Shown: positions 1 to 8,035, numbered from the stretch's first letter. The stretch is 14,381 nucleotides of DNA from Deltaproteobacteria bacterium (GCA_019313605.1 JAFDAW010000033.1:1-14381), one strand, 5' to 3'. Numbers and translations are program-made. The notes: generated from the letters alone by a model not told the origin.

Positions 1-216
1 CTGCATCCGATCTTCGAGACCGTGGGAGACTTGCGTGATCGAGTCGTATTCCAGAGAAGCAGCCATCCCTTTGATGGAATGGGCCATGCGAAAGATCAGA
101 TCGATCGCTTCGCCATCGGCGAGATTTTTCTCGAGATTGAGAAGTGCCGAACCCATTTCCGCGAGGTGCTCCGGCGATTCCTCGATAAAGACCTGGCGGT
201 ACTTCGCCATGTCCAT
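1..216 (-). CDS. cheA: CheA chemotaxis histidine kinase, N-terminal Hpt fragment (runs off left edge)
   Basis: CheA is the cytoplasmic histidine kinase that couples chemoreceptors to response regulators. Only the first 72 residues lie in the window and the frame is open to base 1. They form a histidine phosphotransfer (Hpt) domain: an N-terminal helix beginning YRQVFIEES, then the motif MAHSIKGMAAS, in which His46 is the expected phosphoacceptor (compare His48 of E. coli CheA). The start is ATG at 216, with AAGGAAG a short distance upstream inside the end of cheY; a second in-frame ATG lies at 210. The gap to the cheY stop is 3 bp, which suggests translational coupling. Dimerisation, kinase and CheW-like regulatory domains are not visible, so a stand-alone Hpt protein cannot be strictly excluded, but the cheW-cheY context makes CheA by far the likeliest. 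Confidence 0.86.
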   Translation of the reverse strand, partial: MDMAKYRQVFIEESPEHLAEMGSALLNLEKNLADGEAIDLIFRMAHSIKGMAASLEYDSITQVSHGLEDRMQ

Positions 217-219
217 CGA

Positions 220-588
220 TCAGTCTTCCTTCTCGAGGACCTTCTTGAGCGTATCGATCACGACGTCGGGCTTGAAGGGCTTGACGATGAAGTCCTTGGC
301 CCCTGCCTGGATCGCCTCGGTCACCAGCGTCTCTTGCCCGAGCGCACTGCACATCACCACGCAGGCGCTGGGGTCGAGGGCCATGATGCCCCGAACCGCG
401 TCGATGCCGGATTTTCGCGGCATGACGATGTCCATCGTCACCACGTCCGGCTGCAACCTCTTGTATTCATCTACCGCTTCGACGCCATCGGAGGCTTCTC
501 CGCAGACCTCGAAACCCTCAGACTCGACGATCTCTCGGATCATCTGACGCATGAACGATGCGTCGTCTGCTACCAGAATCCTTGCCAT
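220..588 (-). CDS. cheY: CheY-type single-domain response regulator
   Basis: This is a stand-alone receiver domain of 122 residues with no output domain, typical of CheY. From the ATG at 588 the acidic pair is Asp8-Asp9, the phosphoacceptor is Asp53 (VTMDIVMP), the switch Ser/Thr position is Ser81 (MCSALGQ) and the conserved Lys is Lys103 (FIVKPF). All the catalytic positions of a working receiver are present. A GTG one codon upstream (591) is the other possible start; ATG 588 is preferred because AAGGGGG ends six bases before it. The gene lies 18 bp after cheW and 3 bp before cheA, so CheA is the presumed phosphodonor. The output (flagellar motor, type IV pili or another target) cannot be told from the sequence. 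Confidence 0.93.
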   Translation of the reverse strand: MARILVADDASFMRQMIREIVESEGFEVCGEASDGVEAVDEYKRLQPDVVTMDIVMPRKSGIDAVRGIMALDPSACVVMCSALGQETLVTEAIQAGAKDFIVKPFKPDVVIDTLKKVLEKED

Positions 589-606
589 CACCTTCCCCCT
601 TTGGAT

Positions 607-1074
607 CTAATCCCTTCGACCCAATGAACTCTCGATCACGTTTCTCGCCTGACTCACGAGTCGCTCCGGATCCAGCACGCTCGCCACCCGACCCTGAATC
701 GACCGGCGCTCTGCAACCGCCTTGGCACCGGGCATCGCAGCCGCGGCACCATCGACCAATCCCAACACCCGATCAACGGGAATCCCCAACTGAGCGGTCT
801 CGCCCGTGCCCCCGCCGATCACGAGGATGATGTCGGGCTCGCCGAGCTCCGCCTCATTCACGTCGAAGAGCGACGCACAATTGATCACCGGCAGCGCGTC
901 TCCGTGATGATTGATCACGCCACCGATCCGTGTCGGAAGCGTCGGAATACAGGTCAGGCGCCCGGCCTCGGCGACCTCGAGCACACCCGCGATCGGCATC
1001 GCATAAAAATCGCCGGCCACCTCGAAAGTCAGCAGTCGCTCTTCGGCGCGCAGATTTTCGGCCGGAGTGCTCAT
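607..1074 (-). CDS. cheW: CheW chemotaxis coupling protein
   Basis: CheW is the cytoplasmic adaptor that links chemoreceptor tips to CheA. The 155-residue product is of normal CheW length and consists of one CheW/SH3-like domain. It begins LLTFEVAGDFYAMPI, followed by VLEVAEAGRLTCIPTLP, then the typical RIGGVINHHGDALPVIN segment around residues 49-65, and later a GIPVDRVLGL strand. The ATG at 1074 overlaps the TGA of the upstream chemoreceptor in an ATGA arrangement (4 bp), strong evidence for coupled translation. cheY follows after 18 bp. It probably forms the core signalling array with the receptor encoded just upstream and the CheA encoded downstream. Confidence 0.94.
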   Translation of the reverse strand: MSTPAENLRAEERLLTFEVAGDFYAMPIAGVLEVAEAGRLTCIPTLPTRIGGVINHHGDALPVINCASLFDVNEAELGEPDIILVIGGGTGETAQLGIPVDRVLGLVDGAAAAMPGAKAVAERRSIQGRVASVLDPERLVSQARNVIESSLGRRD

Positions 1075-2432
1075 CGATCCCCCTCGGACGCCGGGTTCGC
1101 ACGAGTCTGGAAGTGGGCGAGCACCTGCGTGAGTTCCGCGGAGAGGTCGGTCAGCGAATCCGAGGATTCCACCACCTCGGCGGTCGAGATCGACTGCAGA
1201 CGCGACGTTTCGACGACGCGATCGATCGCAGCGGCCTTGCGGGTACCCGCTTCGGAGATCTCGTCCATCGATCGCACCATGCGCTCGACTTCGACCGTGT
1301 GCGCATCGGCACCGCGGAAAATGCCCTCGGCGCGCACCTGCGCGTCCTTCACCGTGCTCCGAATGCTTTCGAGCGAGGCCGCGATCATGTCGATGTCCTC
1401 TCGGCCCTCGCTGATCACGCTGCTCGAGAGCCGCATCTCGTCTGCGACCTCGCGGGTATCCGACTGGATCTCGTGGATCAACTTGGCGATCTCTTCCGCG
1501 CGTCGACCCGCACTTTCGGCGAGTTTGCGGATCTCGTCGGCCACCACCGCAAATCCGCGTCCGGCCTCACCGGCGCGTGCGGCTTCGATCGAGGCATTGA
1601 GGGAGAGCAGATTCGTGCTGCTCGCAACACTCGTGATGACCTCGGTGATCTGGTGGACATGCTGCGTCTTCGCCTCGAGATCGAAGACCTGGCCAACCGC
1701 CTTCTCGATGCGCTCGAAGACGGTGCGCATTTTTTCGACTGCGAGACGCGTCACGTCGACGCTCGAATTGGCCTTCTGGTTGGCCTCCGCGGCAAACCCG
1801 AACGCTTCGCGGGCGTCGTCGGCGTTGCTCGCGATGGTGGCGGCCACTTCGTGAATCAAGCGGTTGGCGTCGTGAAGCAGAACCTGCTGCTCCTTTACGC
1901 TCTCGACGAGGTCCGCAACCGTCGATCCAATCTCGCCCGTGTGCCCACCGACCGATTGCGCCGAGCGCGAGACTTCAGCGGCCGCGTCCGAGACCCGAGC
2001 CGCCGTGCCCTGCACGTGAACCACCAACTCGTGAAGACCACTCGCCATCGACTGGATGCTCTGGGCCAGGTCGTAGCTTTCGTCCGGGAACGTCGGCTCA
2101 GCAGCCGTGACCACGGATACCGACAGGTCGCCCTCGCGGATCCGCTCGGCGGCTTGTTGAAGGCCGCGAAACTGACCGCCGAGTTCGCGGGTCAGCAAGA
2201 ACCCAAGCGCCGCACCCACGCCCAGGGCGACAAAGGGCGTAATCCAAGGGGCCACGCGAAGCCCTGTGGCTGCGAGTAAAATAGGGAAGCCGACCACCGC
2301 CGCACTGACGACGATGGACCCGACCACAAATTTGTGCGTAAGAGCGACTCGCACGCTCCCGTATCGGTGGATGGCCGCGGCTTCTTGATGAACAGAAGCC
2401 TCGGAGAAGGCTTCGTTTACCGGCAATTTCAC
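1071..2432 (-). CDS. Methyl-accepting chemotaxis protein without periplasmic sensor domain
   Basis: This is a chemoreceptor that would control CheA through CheW. Numbered from the GTG at 2432 (453 residues), there are two hydrophobic segments at about 35-56 and 61-80 joined by only a few residues, a probable HAMP-like linker to about 137, then a long helical signalling domain. The hairpin tip at about 268-307 has the near-invariant motif STNLLSLNASIEAARAGEAG followed by RGFAVVADEIRKLAES. With almost no residues between the membrane segments, there is no room for a periplasmic ligand-binding domain. The C-terminus (ASEGDR) lacks an NWETF-like CheR-binding pentapeptide. The frame extends upstream to a TTG at 2486 inside thiL, but that codon has no clear ribosome binding site, whereas GTG 2432 has GGGGA six bases ahead. 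The stop overlaps the cheW start. Confidence 0.93.
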   Translation of the reverse strand: MKLPVNEAFSEASVHQEAAAIHRYGSVRVALTHKFVVGSIVVSAAVVGFPILLAATGLRVAPWITPFVALGVGAALGFLLTRELGGQFRGLQQAAERIREGDLSVSVVTAAEPTFPDESYDLAQSIQSMASGLHELVVHVQGTAARVSDAAAEVSRSAQSVGGHTGEIGSTVADLVESVKEQQVLLHDANRLIHEVAATIASNADDAREAFGFAAEANQKANSSVDVTRLAVEKMRTVFERIEKAVGQVFDLEAKTQHVHQITEVITSVASSTNLLSLNASIEAARAGEAGRGFAVVADEIRKLAESAGRRAEEIAKLIHEIQSDTREVADEMRLSSSVISEGREDIDMIAASLESIRSTVKDAQVRAEGIFRGADAHTVEVERMVRSMDEISEAGTRKAAAIDRVVETSRLQSISTAEVVESSDSLTDLSAELTQVLAHFQTRANPASEGDR

Positions 2433-2438
2433 AGGATT

Positions 2439-2443
2439 TCCCC
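2439..2443 (-). promoter_or_regulatory. Ribosome binding site that decides the chemoreceptor start
   Basis: On the minus strand GGGGA lies six bases before GTG at 2432-2430. The frame has no ATG before the transmembrane segments, and the longer TTG start at 2486 would overlap the end of thiL by 16 bp without a Shine-Dalgarno match. The GTG is therefore preferred and leaves a 38 bp gap after thiL. Confidence 0.55.
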
Positions 2444-2470
2444 GAAGACCGGAAATCCGGTCCTGAGGGG

Positions 2471-3445
2471 TCAAAAATGGCGCCAACCGGCCCGAATACG
2501 GCGCCCCGGAGCCCTTCTGACGACCTTTCCGATCTCCGTCACCGCCACCCCGAGGCGGCGGCTCAGCACCGCCACGGTGGGCTTGGCGGGCCCGGAGGCC
2601 GCGCAGCGCCTGGCAGCTCCCCGGCTCCGCAGCGTGAAGAGCAGCTCGTAGTCCTCGCCGCCGCGAGTGGCCAGCCAGTCCGGATCTGCACCCACCCGGC
2701 GGCAGGCCGCTTTGAAGCGCGGCGGCCGCGGCACGCTGGCCAGATCGAGTTTCGCCGAGCAGCCCGAGCGGTCCAGCACGTGGTCGAGGTCTGCCAGCAA
2801 TCCATCCGAGATGTCGATGCAGGCCCCCACATCGGGCCTCCGGGCGAGCGCGCGGCCGGCCCGCAACCGCGGGATCGGCACGCCGCGCACTCTCCCCCCC
2901 GCAGCGGCGCGCGCGAGTTCCAGCGCGGCGCCGCCGAGCGTGCCCGTGACGAAGATCCGATCCCCCACGCGGGCCGTGTCGCGCAACAGTGCGCGGCCGC
3001 GCAGCACCGAGCCCTGGGCGGTGATGGTGATCGAAGTCTGCCGCGCGCGACTCACGTTGCCGCCGATCAACGGGCAGCCGTGGGCCTCGGCTTCTCTGAG
3101 CAGGCCCGCGAGCAGGCCGTCGAAGGTTCGGACCTCGAGGCTTGGGGGTGCAGCGAGTGCGAACACGAAACCCAGCGGCCGCGCGCCCATTGCCGCGAGG
3201 TCCGAAAGATTTGCGACCAACGCGCGGCGGCCGATGCAGCGCGCGCTCTGGTTGGTCCAGCGAAAGTGGGTGCCCTCGATGAGCGCATCGGTGGTGACGA
3301 CCCAGTCCTCACCGGCCGGGGGCCGCAGCACGGCCGCGTCGTCGCCGATGCCGACGACCAGTCCACGCGTACTGGCGCGCGACCGTTTCGCGGCGCGCTC
3401 GATGCGCGCGATCAAGCCAAACTCGCCGAGGTCCCGAAGCTTCAC
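2471..3445 (-). CDS. thiL: Thiamine-monophosphate kinase
   Basis: ThiL phosphorylates thiamine monophosphate with ATP to give thiamine diphosphate, the last step of cofactor synthesis, in the cytoplasm. The 324-residue protein has the usual family length and landmarks: LGEFGLI at the N-terminus, the metal/ATP motif GIGDDAAVL (32-40), TTDALIEGTHF (51-61), GRRALVANLSDLAAMGA (72-88), GGNVSR (128-133), DISDGLLADL (211-220) and GGEDYELLF (262-270) in the AIRS C-terminal domain. The start is GTG at 3445 with GGAGG two bases upstream, closer than usual. It lies 31 bp after the lon stop and 38 bp before the chemoreceptor start, so it sits inside a mixed-function operon. Part of the middle and C-terminus is rich in Arg and Ala, in line with local high GC. 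No other thi gene is visible. Confidence 0.96.
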   Translation of the reverse strand: MKLRDLGEFGLIARIERAAKRSRASTRGLVVGIGDDAAVLRPPAGEDWVVTTDALIEGTHFRWTNQSARCIGRRALVANLSDLAAMGARPLGFVFALAAPPSLEVRTFDGLLAGLLREAEAHGCPLIGGNVSRARQTSITITAQGSVLRGRALLRDTARVGDRIFVTGTLGGAALELARAAAGGRVRGVPIPRLRAGRALARRPDVGACIDISDGLLADLDHVLDRSGCSAKLDLASVPRPPRFKAACRRVGADPDWLATRGGEDYELLFTLRSRGAARRCAASGPAKPTVAVLSRRLGVAVTEIGKVVRRAPGRRIRAGWRHF

Positions 3446-3476
3446 GGCCTCCAGCGTAGCTGGCCAATGGGAAAGA

Positions 3477-5897
3477 TCAGTGGCGCGCCTTCACAGTGGT
3501 GGCCGGCGGCGACTGCGTGCGCTTGGTGGAGGTTCGCGCGCGGCGAACCGCGCGGCGCCCGGGCGCCATCTCGAGAGCGGCCTCTAGCACCTCGTCCATG
3601 GTTTCCACCGGGACGAACTCCACGCGCCGCTTCAGCTCTTTGGGGATGTTGCGGAGATCGTCGAGATTCTTGCTCGGCAGGATCACCGTGGTGATGCCGG
3701 AGCGCATCGCCGCAAGCGCTTTGTCGCGCACACCGCCGACGGGCAGCACGCGGCCCCGCAGCGTGACCTCACCGGTCATCGCGATATCGGGGCGCACCGG
3801 CGTGTGTGTCGCGAGCGAAATGATCGCGGTCGCCATCGAGATCCCCGCGGACGGCCCGTCCTTGGGGATCGCACCGGCGGGAACGTGGACGTGCACCTGA
3901 TTGCGCGAAAAGATGGATTCGTCGAATCCGAGTTGCGTGCCACAACCGCGCGCGAAGGTCAGCGCCGCCTGGCCGGATTCTTTCATCACGTCGCCGAGGT
4001 GGCCCGTGAGAACCAGACCCTTGCCGGGTGTGAGGGTCGCCTCGATGGTCAGGATCTCACCACCGCTCTCCGTCCAGGCGAGTCCGTTGACCAGACCGAT
4101 CTCACCGGTCGCAGAAGGCTTCTCGCCGAGAAACGGCGGCGGCCCGAGCAGTTTGTCGAGCGAGCGGCGACTGACACTCACCGAAGAATCGTCACCCTCC
4201 GCGGCGCGCCGCGCACTCTTGCGGCAGATCGTCGCGATCCGTCGCTCGAGGTTACGCACGCCCGCCTCTCGGGTGTACTCGGTCACCAGATCGAGAACCG
4301 CGTTGGACGACCAGTGGATGTCCATCTCGTCGAGCCCGTTCTCGGTGATCTGGTTTGGGATCAGAAACGAACGCGCGATCTCGACCTTTTCCTCGGGCGT
4401 GTAGCCCGAGATCGGAATCACCTCGAGCCGATCGAGTAGCGGCCTGGGGATCGGGTCGAGTTGGTTCGCGGTGGCAATGAAGAGCACGCGAGAGAGATCG
4501 AACGAAACGTTCAGATAGTGGTCGCTGAATTTGGAATTCTGGGCCGGATCGAGCACTTCGAGCAGAGCCGAAGACGGATCGCCGCGGTAATCGGCCCCGA
4601 GTTTGTCGATCTCGTCGAGCATGATCACTGGATTGTTGGTGCCCACCTGCTTCAGCCCCTGGATGATCCGGCCGGGAAGCGCGCCCACGTAGGTCCGGCG
4701 ATGGCCACGAATCTCGGCCTCGTCCCGCATTCCGCCGAGGGAGAAGCGATAGAACTCGCGTCCCATCGCGCGCGCGATCGACCGGCCCAGCGACGTCTTG
4801 CCGACACCCGGCGGCCCCACGAAGCAGAGGATCGGACCGCGCGAATCGCCGCGGAGTTTTCGCACGCCGAGGAACTCGAGGATGCGATCCTTGATATCCG
4901 TCAGGTGTGCGTGATCCTCATCGAGAATCGCGTGCGCATTTCCGAGGTCCAGCTGGTCGGGTGACGCATTCGACCACGGCAGCTCGACCATCCAGTCGAG
5001 GTAGCTGCGAACCACCTGCGACTCGGGGCCCTCTGGATGCATCCTCTCGAGTCGGCGGAGCTGACGCATCGATTCCGTCAGCGCTTCCTCGGGCATGCCG
5101 GCCTCTTCGACCTTGTTCCGATAGTCTTCGACTTCCTCGGTGCGCGGATCCGCTTCTCCGAGTTCGTCCTGGATCGCGCGGAGTTGCTCGCGCAAAAAGT
5201 GTTCGCGTTGGTTGCGGCTCATCTCGTCGTGAGCCTGCGATTGAATCTCAGCCTGGACGCTGGTGACCTCCAACTCGCGGCGCAGCACCGCGTCCACCCG
5301 GCGCAAACGCACGAGAGGATCGATGATCTCCAGGATCTCCTGGGATTCTTCCAGGCGTAGCTTCAGATTGGACGCCACCAGATCCGCGAGGCGGCCCGGC
5401 TCGTGAACATTCGCGGTAATCGAAAGCACTTCGGGTGGCAGATTCTTCAGCGGGAGCAACTCCTCCACGTGGCCGCGAACCGCGCGCACGAGCGCTTCCG
5501 CCTCTACACACCAATCTGCGTCATCGTCTTCGTACTTGGGCGTCAAGCGAACCCAGGTCGAGGCCTCGCGCTCGACGAAAGCATCGATCATCGCCTTCGC
5601 GATCCCCTGGACGAGCACCTTGACCCGGCCATCGCCCATCCGCAGGATGCGCATCACCATCACCACGGTTCCCATGCGGTACAGATCGTCTGCCTCGGGA
5701 GCGTCGACGCTGCCGTCGCGCTGGGCGACCACCATCATCAACCGATCGCCCGCCATCGCGTCTTCGATCGCTGCAATCGAGCGTTCGCGGGCGACAAAAA
5801 GCGGCACCACCATGTAGGGGAAGACCACCATGTCACGCAGCGGCAAGATCGGCAGCTCGTCGGGAATCGCGAAGGAGGAGGAGGCAGAATTTTCCAT
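3477..5897 (-). CDS. lon: ATP-dependent Lon protease
   Basis: Lon is a cytoplasmic homohexameric AAA+ serine protease that degrades misfolded and some regulatory proteins. Numbered from ATG 5897 (806 residues), it has the N-terminal LON substrate-binding domain beginning LPILPLRDMVVFPYMVVPLF, a coiled-coil region, Walker A GPPGVGKTS (361-369), Walker B VIMLDEIDKL (Asp428, Glu429), and a C-terminal protease domain. Catalytic Ser683 is in KDGPSAG and Lys726 in GGVRDKAL, 43 residues apart as in E. coli (679 and 722), so it should be active. A longer frame opens at GTG 5960, but ATG 5897 has GAAGG at seven bases and matches the usual N-terminus. The last 25 or so residues form a Lys/Arg/Thr-rich tail beyond the usual end. 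A sigma-32-like promoter candidate lies in the 95 bp upstream gap. Confidence 0.98.
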   Translation of the reverse strand: MENSASSSFAIPDELPILPLRDMVVFPYMVVPLFVARERSIAAIEDAMAGDRLMMVVAQRDGSVDAPEADDLYRMGTVVMVMRILRMGDGRVKVLVQGIAKAMIDAFVEREASTWVRLTPKYEDDDADWCVEAEALVRAVRGHVEELLPLKNLPPEVLSITANVHEPGRLADLVASNLKLRLEESQEILEIIDPLVRLRRVDAVLRRELEVTSVQAEIQSQAHDEMSRNQREHFLREQLRAIQDELGEADPRTEEVEDYRNKVEEAGMPEEALTESMRQLRRLERMHPEGPESQVVRSYLDWMVELPWSNASPDQLDLGNAHAILDEDHAHLTDIKDRILEFLGVRKLRGDSRGPILCFVGPPGVGKTSLGRSIARAMGREFYRFSLGGMRDEAEIRGHRRTYVGALPGRIIQGLKQVGTNNPVIMLDEIDKLGADYRGDPSSALLEVLDPAQNSKFSDHYLNVSFDLSRVLFIATANQLDPIPRPLLDRLEVIPISGYTPEEKVEIARSFLIPNQITENGLDEMDIHWSSNAVLDLVTEYTREAGVRNLERRIATICRKSARRAAEGDDSSVSVSRRSLDKLLGPPPFLGEKPSATGEIGLVNGLAWTESGGEILTIEATLTPGKGLVLTGHLGDVMKESGQAALTFARGCGTQLGFDESIFSRNQVHVHVPAGAIPKDGPSAGISMATAIISLATHTPVRPDIAMTGEVTLRGRVLPVGGVRDKALAAMRSGITTVILPSKNLDDLRNIPKELKRRVEFVPVETMDEVLEAALEMAPGRRAVRRARTSTKRTQSPPATTVKARH

Positions 5898-5904
5898 GCC
5901 AACA

Positions 5905-5909
5905 CCTTC
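5905..5909 (-). promoter_or_regulatory. Ribosome binding site that decides the lon start
   Basis: GAAGG on the minus strand lies seven bases before ATG 5897. It supports this start over the in-frame GTG at 5960, which would add 21 residues not typical of Lon. Confidence 0.55.
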
Positions 5910-5968
5910 GTCGCTGCTGGAAAGCAACTTGAGAGATGAAGACCTTCGATCGCAAAACACGCACTTTG

Positions 5969-5997
5969 ATACGGGGAAAATCCGAAGAAAGTTCAGT
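5969..5997 (-). promoter_or_regulatory. Candidate heat-shock (sigma-32-like) promoter for lon
   Basis: On the minus strand, ACTGAAC (5997-5991), a 14-base spacer, and CCCCGTAT (5976-5969) resemble the sigma-32 consensus CTTGAAA-N11-16-CCCCATNT. The -10 part matches well at the four Cs and two Ts; the -35 part keeps only the TGAA core and overlaps the stop codon of the upstream gene. Transcription would start near 5961, giving a leader of about 63 bases. It is plausible because lon is a classical heat-shock gene, but the match is by eye and imperfect. Confidence 0.35.
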
Positions 5998-8035
5998 CGG
6001 CCTCGACGATCTGTCCGCGACGAACGCTCAACAGGAAGGGGCGCTTGCGGGCATTGCCGTCCACGCCCATCGAAAGCACTCCGGACACACCGGGGAATCC
6101 CTTGACGTCGAGAAATCGATCGCGCATTTCGTTGCGCGAAGTCACACCGCGTGCAAGCTGAATCATCACGAGGTTTGCAGCGTCGTAGGCGCTTGCGGAA
6201 AAATCGTCGGCGGATGCGCCAAAAGTTTCCACGTAACGGTCGGCAAACGCGCGCACGTAACCAACCGAGCTATCGCCGTAGAAACTCGCGGTAAAATACG
6301 CGCCTTCTACGTGTTTGCGCGCAATCGAAACGAGATCCGGATCGTTCCAGGCGTCGGTTCCGAGCAGGATGGCTCCCGTCGCCTCGTGAAATGCGAGTTG
6401 CGGTGCGATCAACACCACCTTTTCGTGCGACTCGGGGATGAAGATCGCATCGAAGTCGACGATCGGTGGCAGCGGATCGTCATCGGGACCGAGCATCGAG
6501 CGGGCCTCTTCGCGCACCAGCGCAGCCTCTTCCGGCGGGAGCCGAAGCGCACTCCTCGTCAATTTTTCGCGCTCTTCGATCAACTCCTTTTCTTCGGGGG
6601 TCAGCAATTCGTAACCCACCAGGCGCCGGATCGAGCTGCCGAAGTCGACCGCCTCCGCATCGTAGGCGGCCAGAGCGACCACCCGGCCCCCGCGCTCCTC
6701 GACGGCATCCCAGAACAGGCCCGAAAGTCCACCGCCGTAGGCATCGCGCGGGTAGAGGATCGCGAAACGCTGCGCGCCGAGTTCGCGCATCGCGTAGTCG
6801 GCGAGCGTCTGGGCTTCGTCGCTCGGCGTTGTGCGCACGCGAAAAACGTAAGACCGACCACTCGCGACTTGCTCGCGGGATGTCAGTGCGAGTAGTGGCA
6901 CGCGCTGATTTTCGGCAGTGACGGCCGCCGCCTCGCACTCCTTCGAGAGCAGCGGACCGATGATCGCCGTAATTCCCTTCTCCTGTGAAAGTTCGCGCAC
7001 GGCCGCAGCAGCGACCGCGGGCGAACCCTCGGAGTCGCGAATTTCAATTCGCACACGAGGGCGCTCTTCGATCGGAAGATGCGCGTCGAAGGTACCGGCG
7101 GCGAGCAAGATGCCACGCAGGGCCTCTTCGCCGAAGTCCGCAAAGTTTCCGCTCAGCGGCAGCACGACCCCGATCGAACCCTGTGCGTCGCTCGTCGACG
7201 GCAAGCCGACGCTGGCCGCATCTTCGAAGGTCGGAAAGAACTCGGTATCGGTCCGGCCGGATTCCAGCACCCGCAACCGATCGGCTGCGAGCGCCAGCCT
7301 CGTCGCATAGGCGGGCGCCATCTGCATCCGCGACGCCTGTTCGATTCGGCTTCGGGCCCCGTCGTAGTCGCCGACATCCAGCGCCTGCTCGGCGTAGACC
7401 AACAACGCGCGAGCCGCAGGGATCTCGGGCTCTACCCGCTTCGCAACCAGGGCGAGTTGAGCGCGGTCGAGTTGTGCGAGCAGATCGTCCAGTTGGGCGT
7501 CGATCCGGGCTCGGACCTGTTCGTCGGACTCGCCGGAGCGCAATGTGGCGAGCAGGCCGATCTTCGCGACGGGATCGCGTGCACCCCCCGCGAGCAGGCG
7601 GTTCGCAGTCTGCCGTTCCGCATCCGAAAGCCGACGCAACTGGACGCCGTTGAGGGCGCGCATCGCCGCGTCCACGTTGCCCCGATCGAACTCGATCGAA
7701 GCGGCTCCCACTCGTGCAGAATCGATTCGGTTGCCTTTGGGGAAATTCAGGACCACGTAGTAGTAGCGGGTCAGCGCGTCGTCCTGATCGCCGCGCGCCA
7801 GCGCCATCTCGGCGAGGCGAATGCTCGCGTCACCCGAAAGCGGACTCTGCGGCCAGTCCTGAACGAATTGGACCAGGCGCTGCTCGGCGGCGGCCGGATC
7901 GTCGCCAAGCACCGAGAGCGCGTCCGCGTAGTCGCGCCGCTCCGCCTCGCTGACCTTCACTTCCGCGCGCGGACCGAAGCCGCTACACGCGATCCAGCCG
8001 AGCGCAAACACGAGGATGGGAAGCGTTCGCTTCAA
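5993..8035 (-). CDS. LpoA/YraM-like periplasmic protein (penicillin-binding protein activator family)
   Basis: This 680-residue protein has an N-terminal signal-like hydrophobic stretch ending at Cys17 (LGWIAC). It resembles a lipoprotein signal, but Trp at -3 makes a poor lipobox, so lipidation is uncertain. Residues about 30-260 are helical and repeat-like (TPR type, with paired motifs such as AEMALARGDQDDALTRYYYV). From about 286 (GSIGVVLPLSGNFADFGEEA) it is a type I periplasmic-binding-protein fold, with AIIGPLLSKECEAAAVTAEN and later RFAILYPRDAYGGGLSG. TPR plus binding-protein fold is the layout of LpoA, which activates PBP1A in gammaproteobacteria; a branched-chain amino acid-type binding protein is the alternative. 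A charged helical insertion (about ELLTPEEKELIEEREK onward) interrupts the second domain. The start is TTG at 8035, four bases after the dnaJ stop; no Met occurs before the signal sequence, and the ribosome binding site is weak. Confidence 0.75.
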   Translation of the reverse strand: MKRTLPILVFALGWIACSGFGPRAEVKVSEAERRDYADALSVLGDDPAAAEQRLVQFVQDWPQSPLSGDASIRLAEMALARGDQDDALTRYYYVVLNFPKGNRIDSARVGAASIEFDRGNVDAAMRALNGVQLRRLSDAERQTANRLLAGGARDPVAKIGLLATLRSGESDEQVRARIDAQLDDLLAQLDRAQLALVAKRVEPEIPAARALLVYAEQALDVGDYDGARSRIEQASRMQMAPAYATRLALAADRLRVLESGRTDTEFFPTFEDAASVGLPSTSDAQGSIGVVLPLSGNFADFGEEALRGILLAAGTFDAHLPIEERPRVRIEIRDSEGSPAVAAAAVRELSQEKGITAIIGPLLSKECEAAAVTAENQRVPLLALTSREQVASGRSYVFRVRTTPSDEAQTLADYAMRELGAQRFAILYPRDAYGGGLSGLFWDAVEERGGRVVALAAYDAEAVDFGSSIRRLVGYELLTPEEKELIEEREKLTRSALRLPPEEAALVREEARSMLGPDDDPLPPIVDFDAIFIPESHEKVVLIAPQLAFHEATGAILLGTDAWNDPDLVSIARKHVEGAYFTASFYGDSSVGYVRAFADRYVETFGASADDFSASAYDAANLVMIQLARGVTSRNEMRDRFLDVKGFPGVSGVLSMGVDGNARKRPFLLSVRRGQIVEAD

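Noticed and set aside
930..2279. 449-codon open frame on the plus strand opposite the chemoreceptor
   Set aside because: It is a mirror frame of a high-GC gene; the minus-strand frame carries unmistakable MCP motifs and this one has none.
2477..3694. Long plus-strand open frame opposite thiL and the end of lon
   Set aside because: Low-complexity Arg/Ala/Pro composition, spans two convincing minus-strand genes, no recognisable domain.
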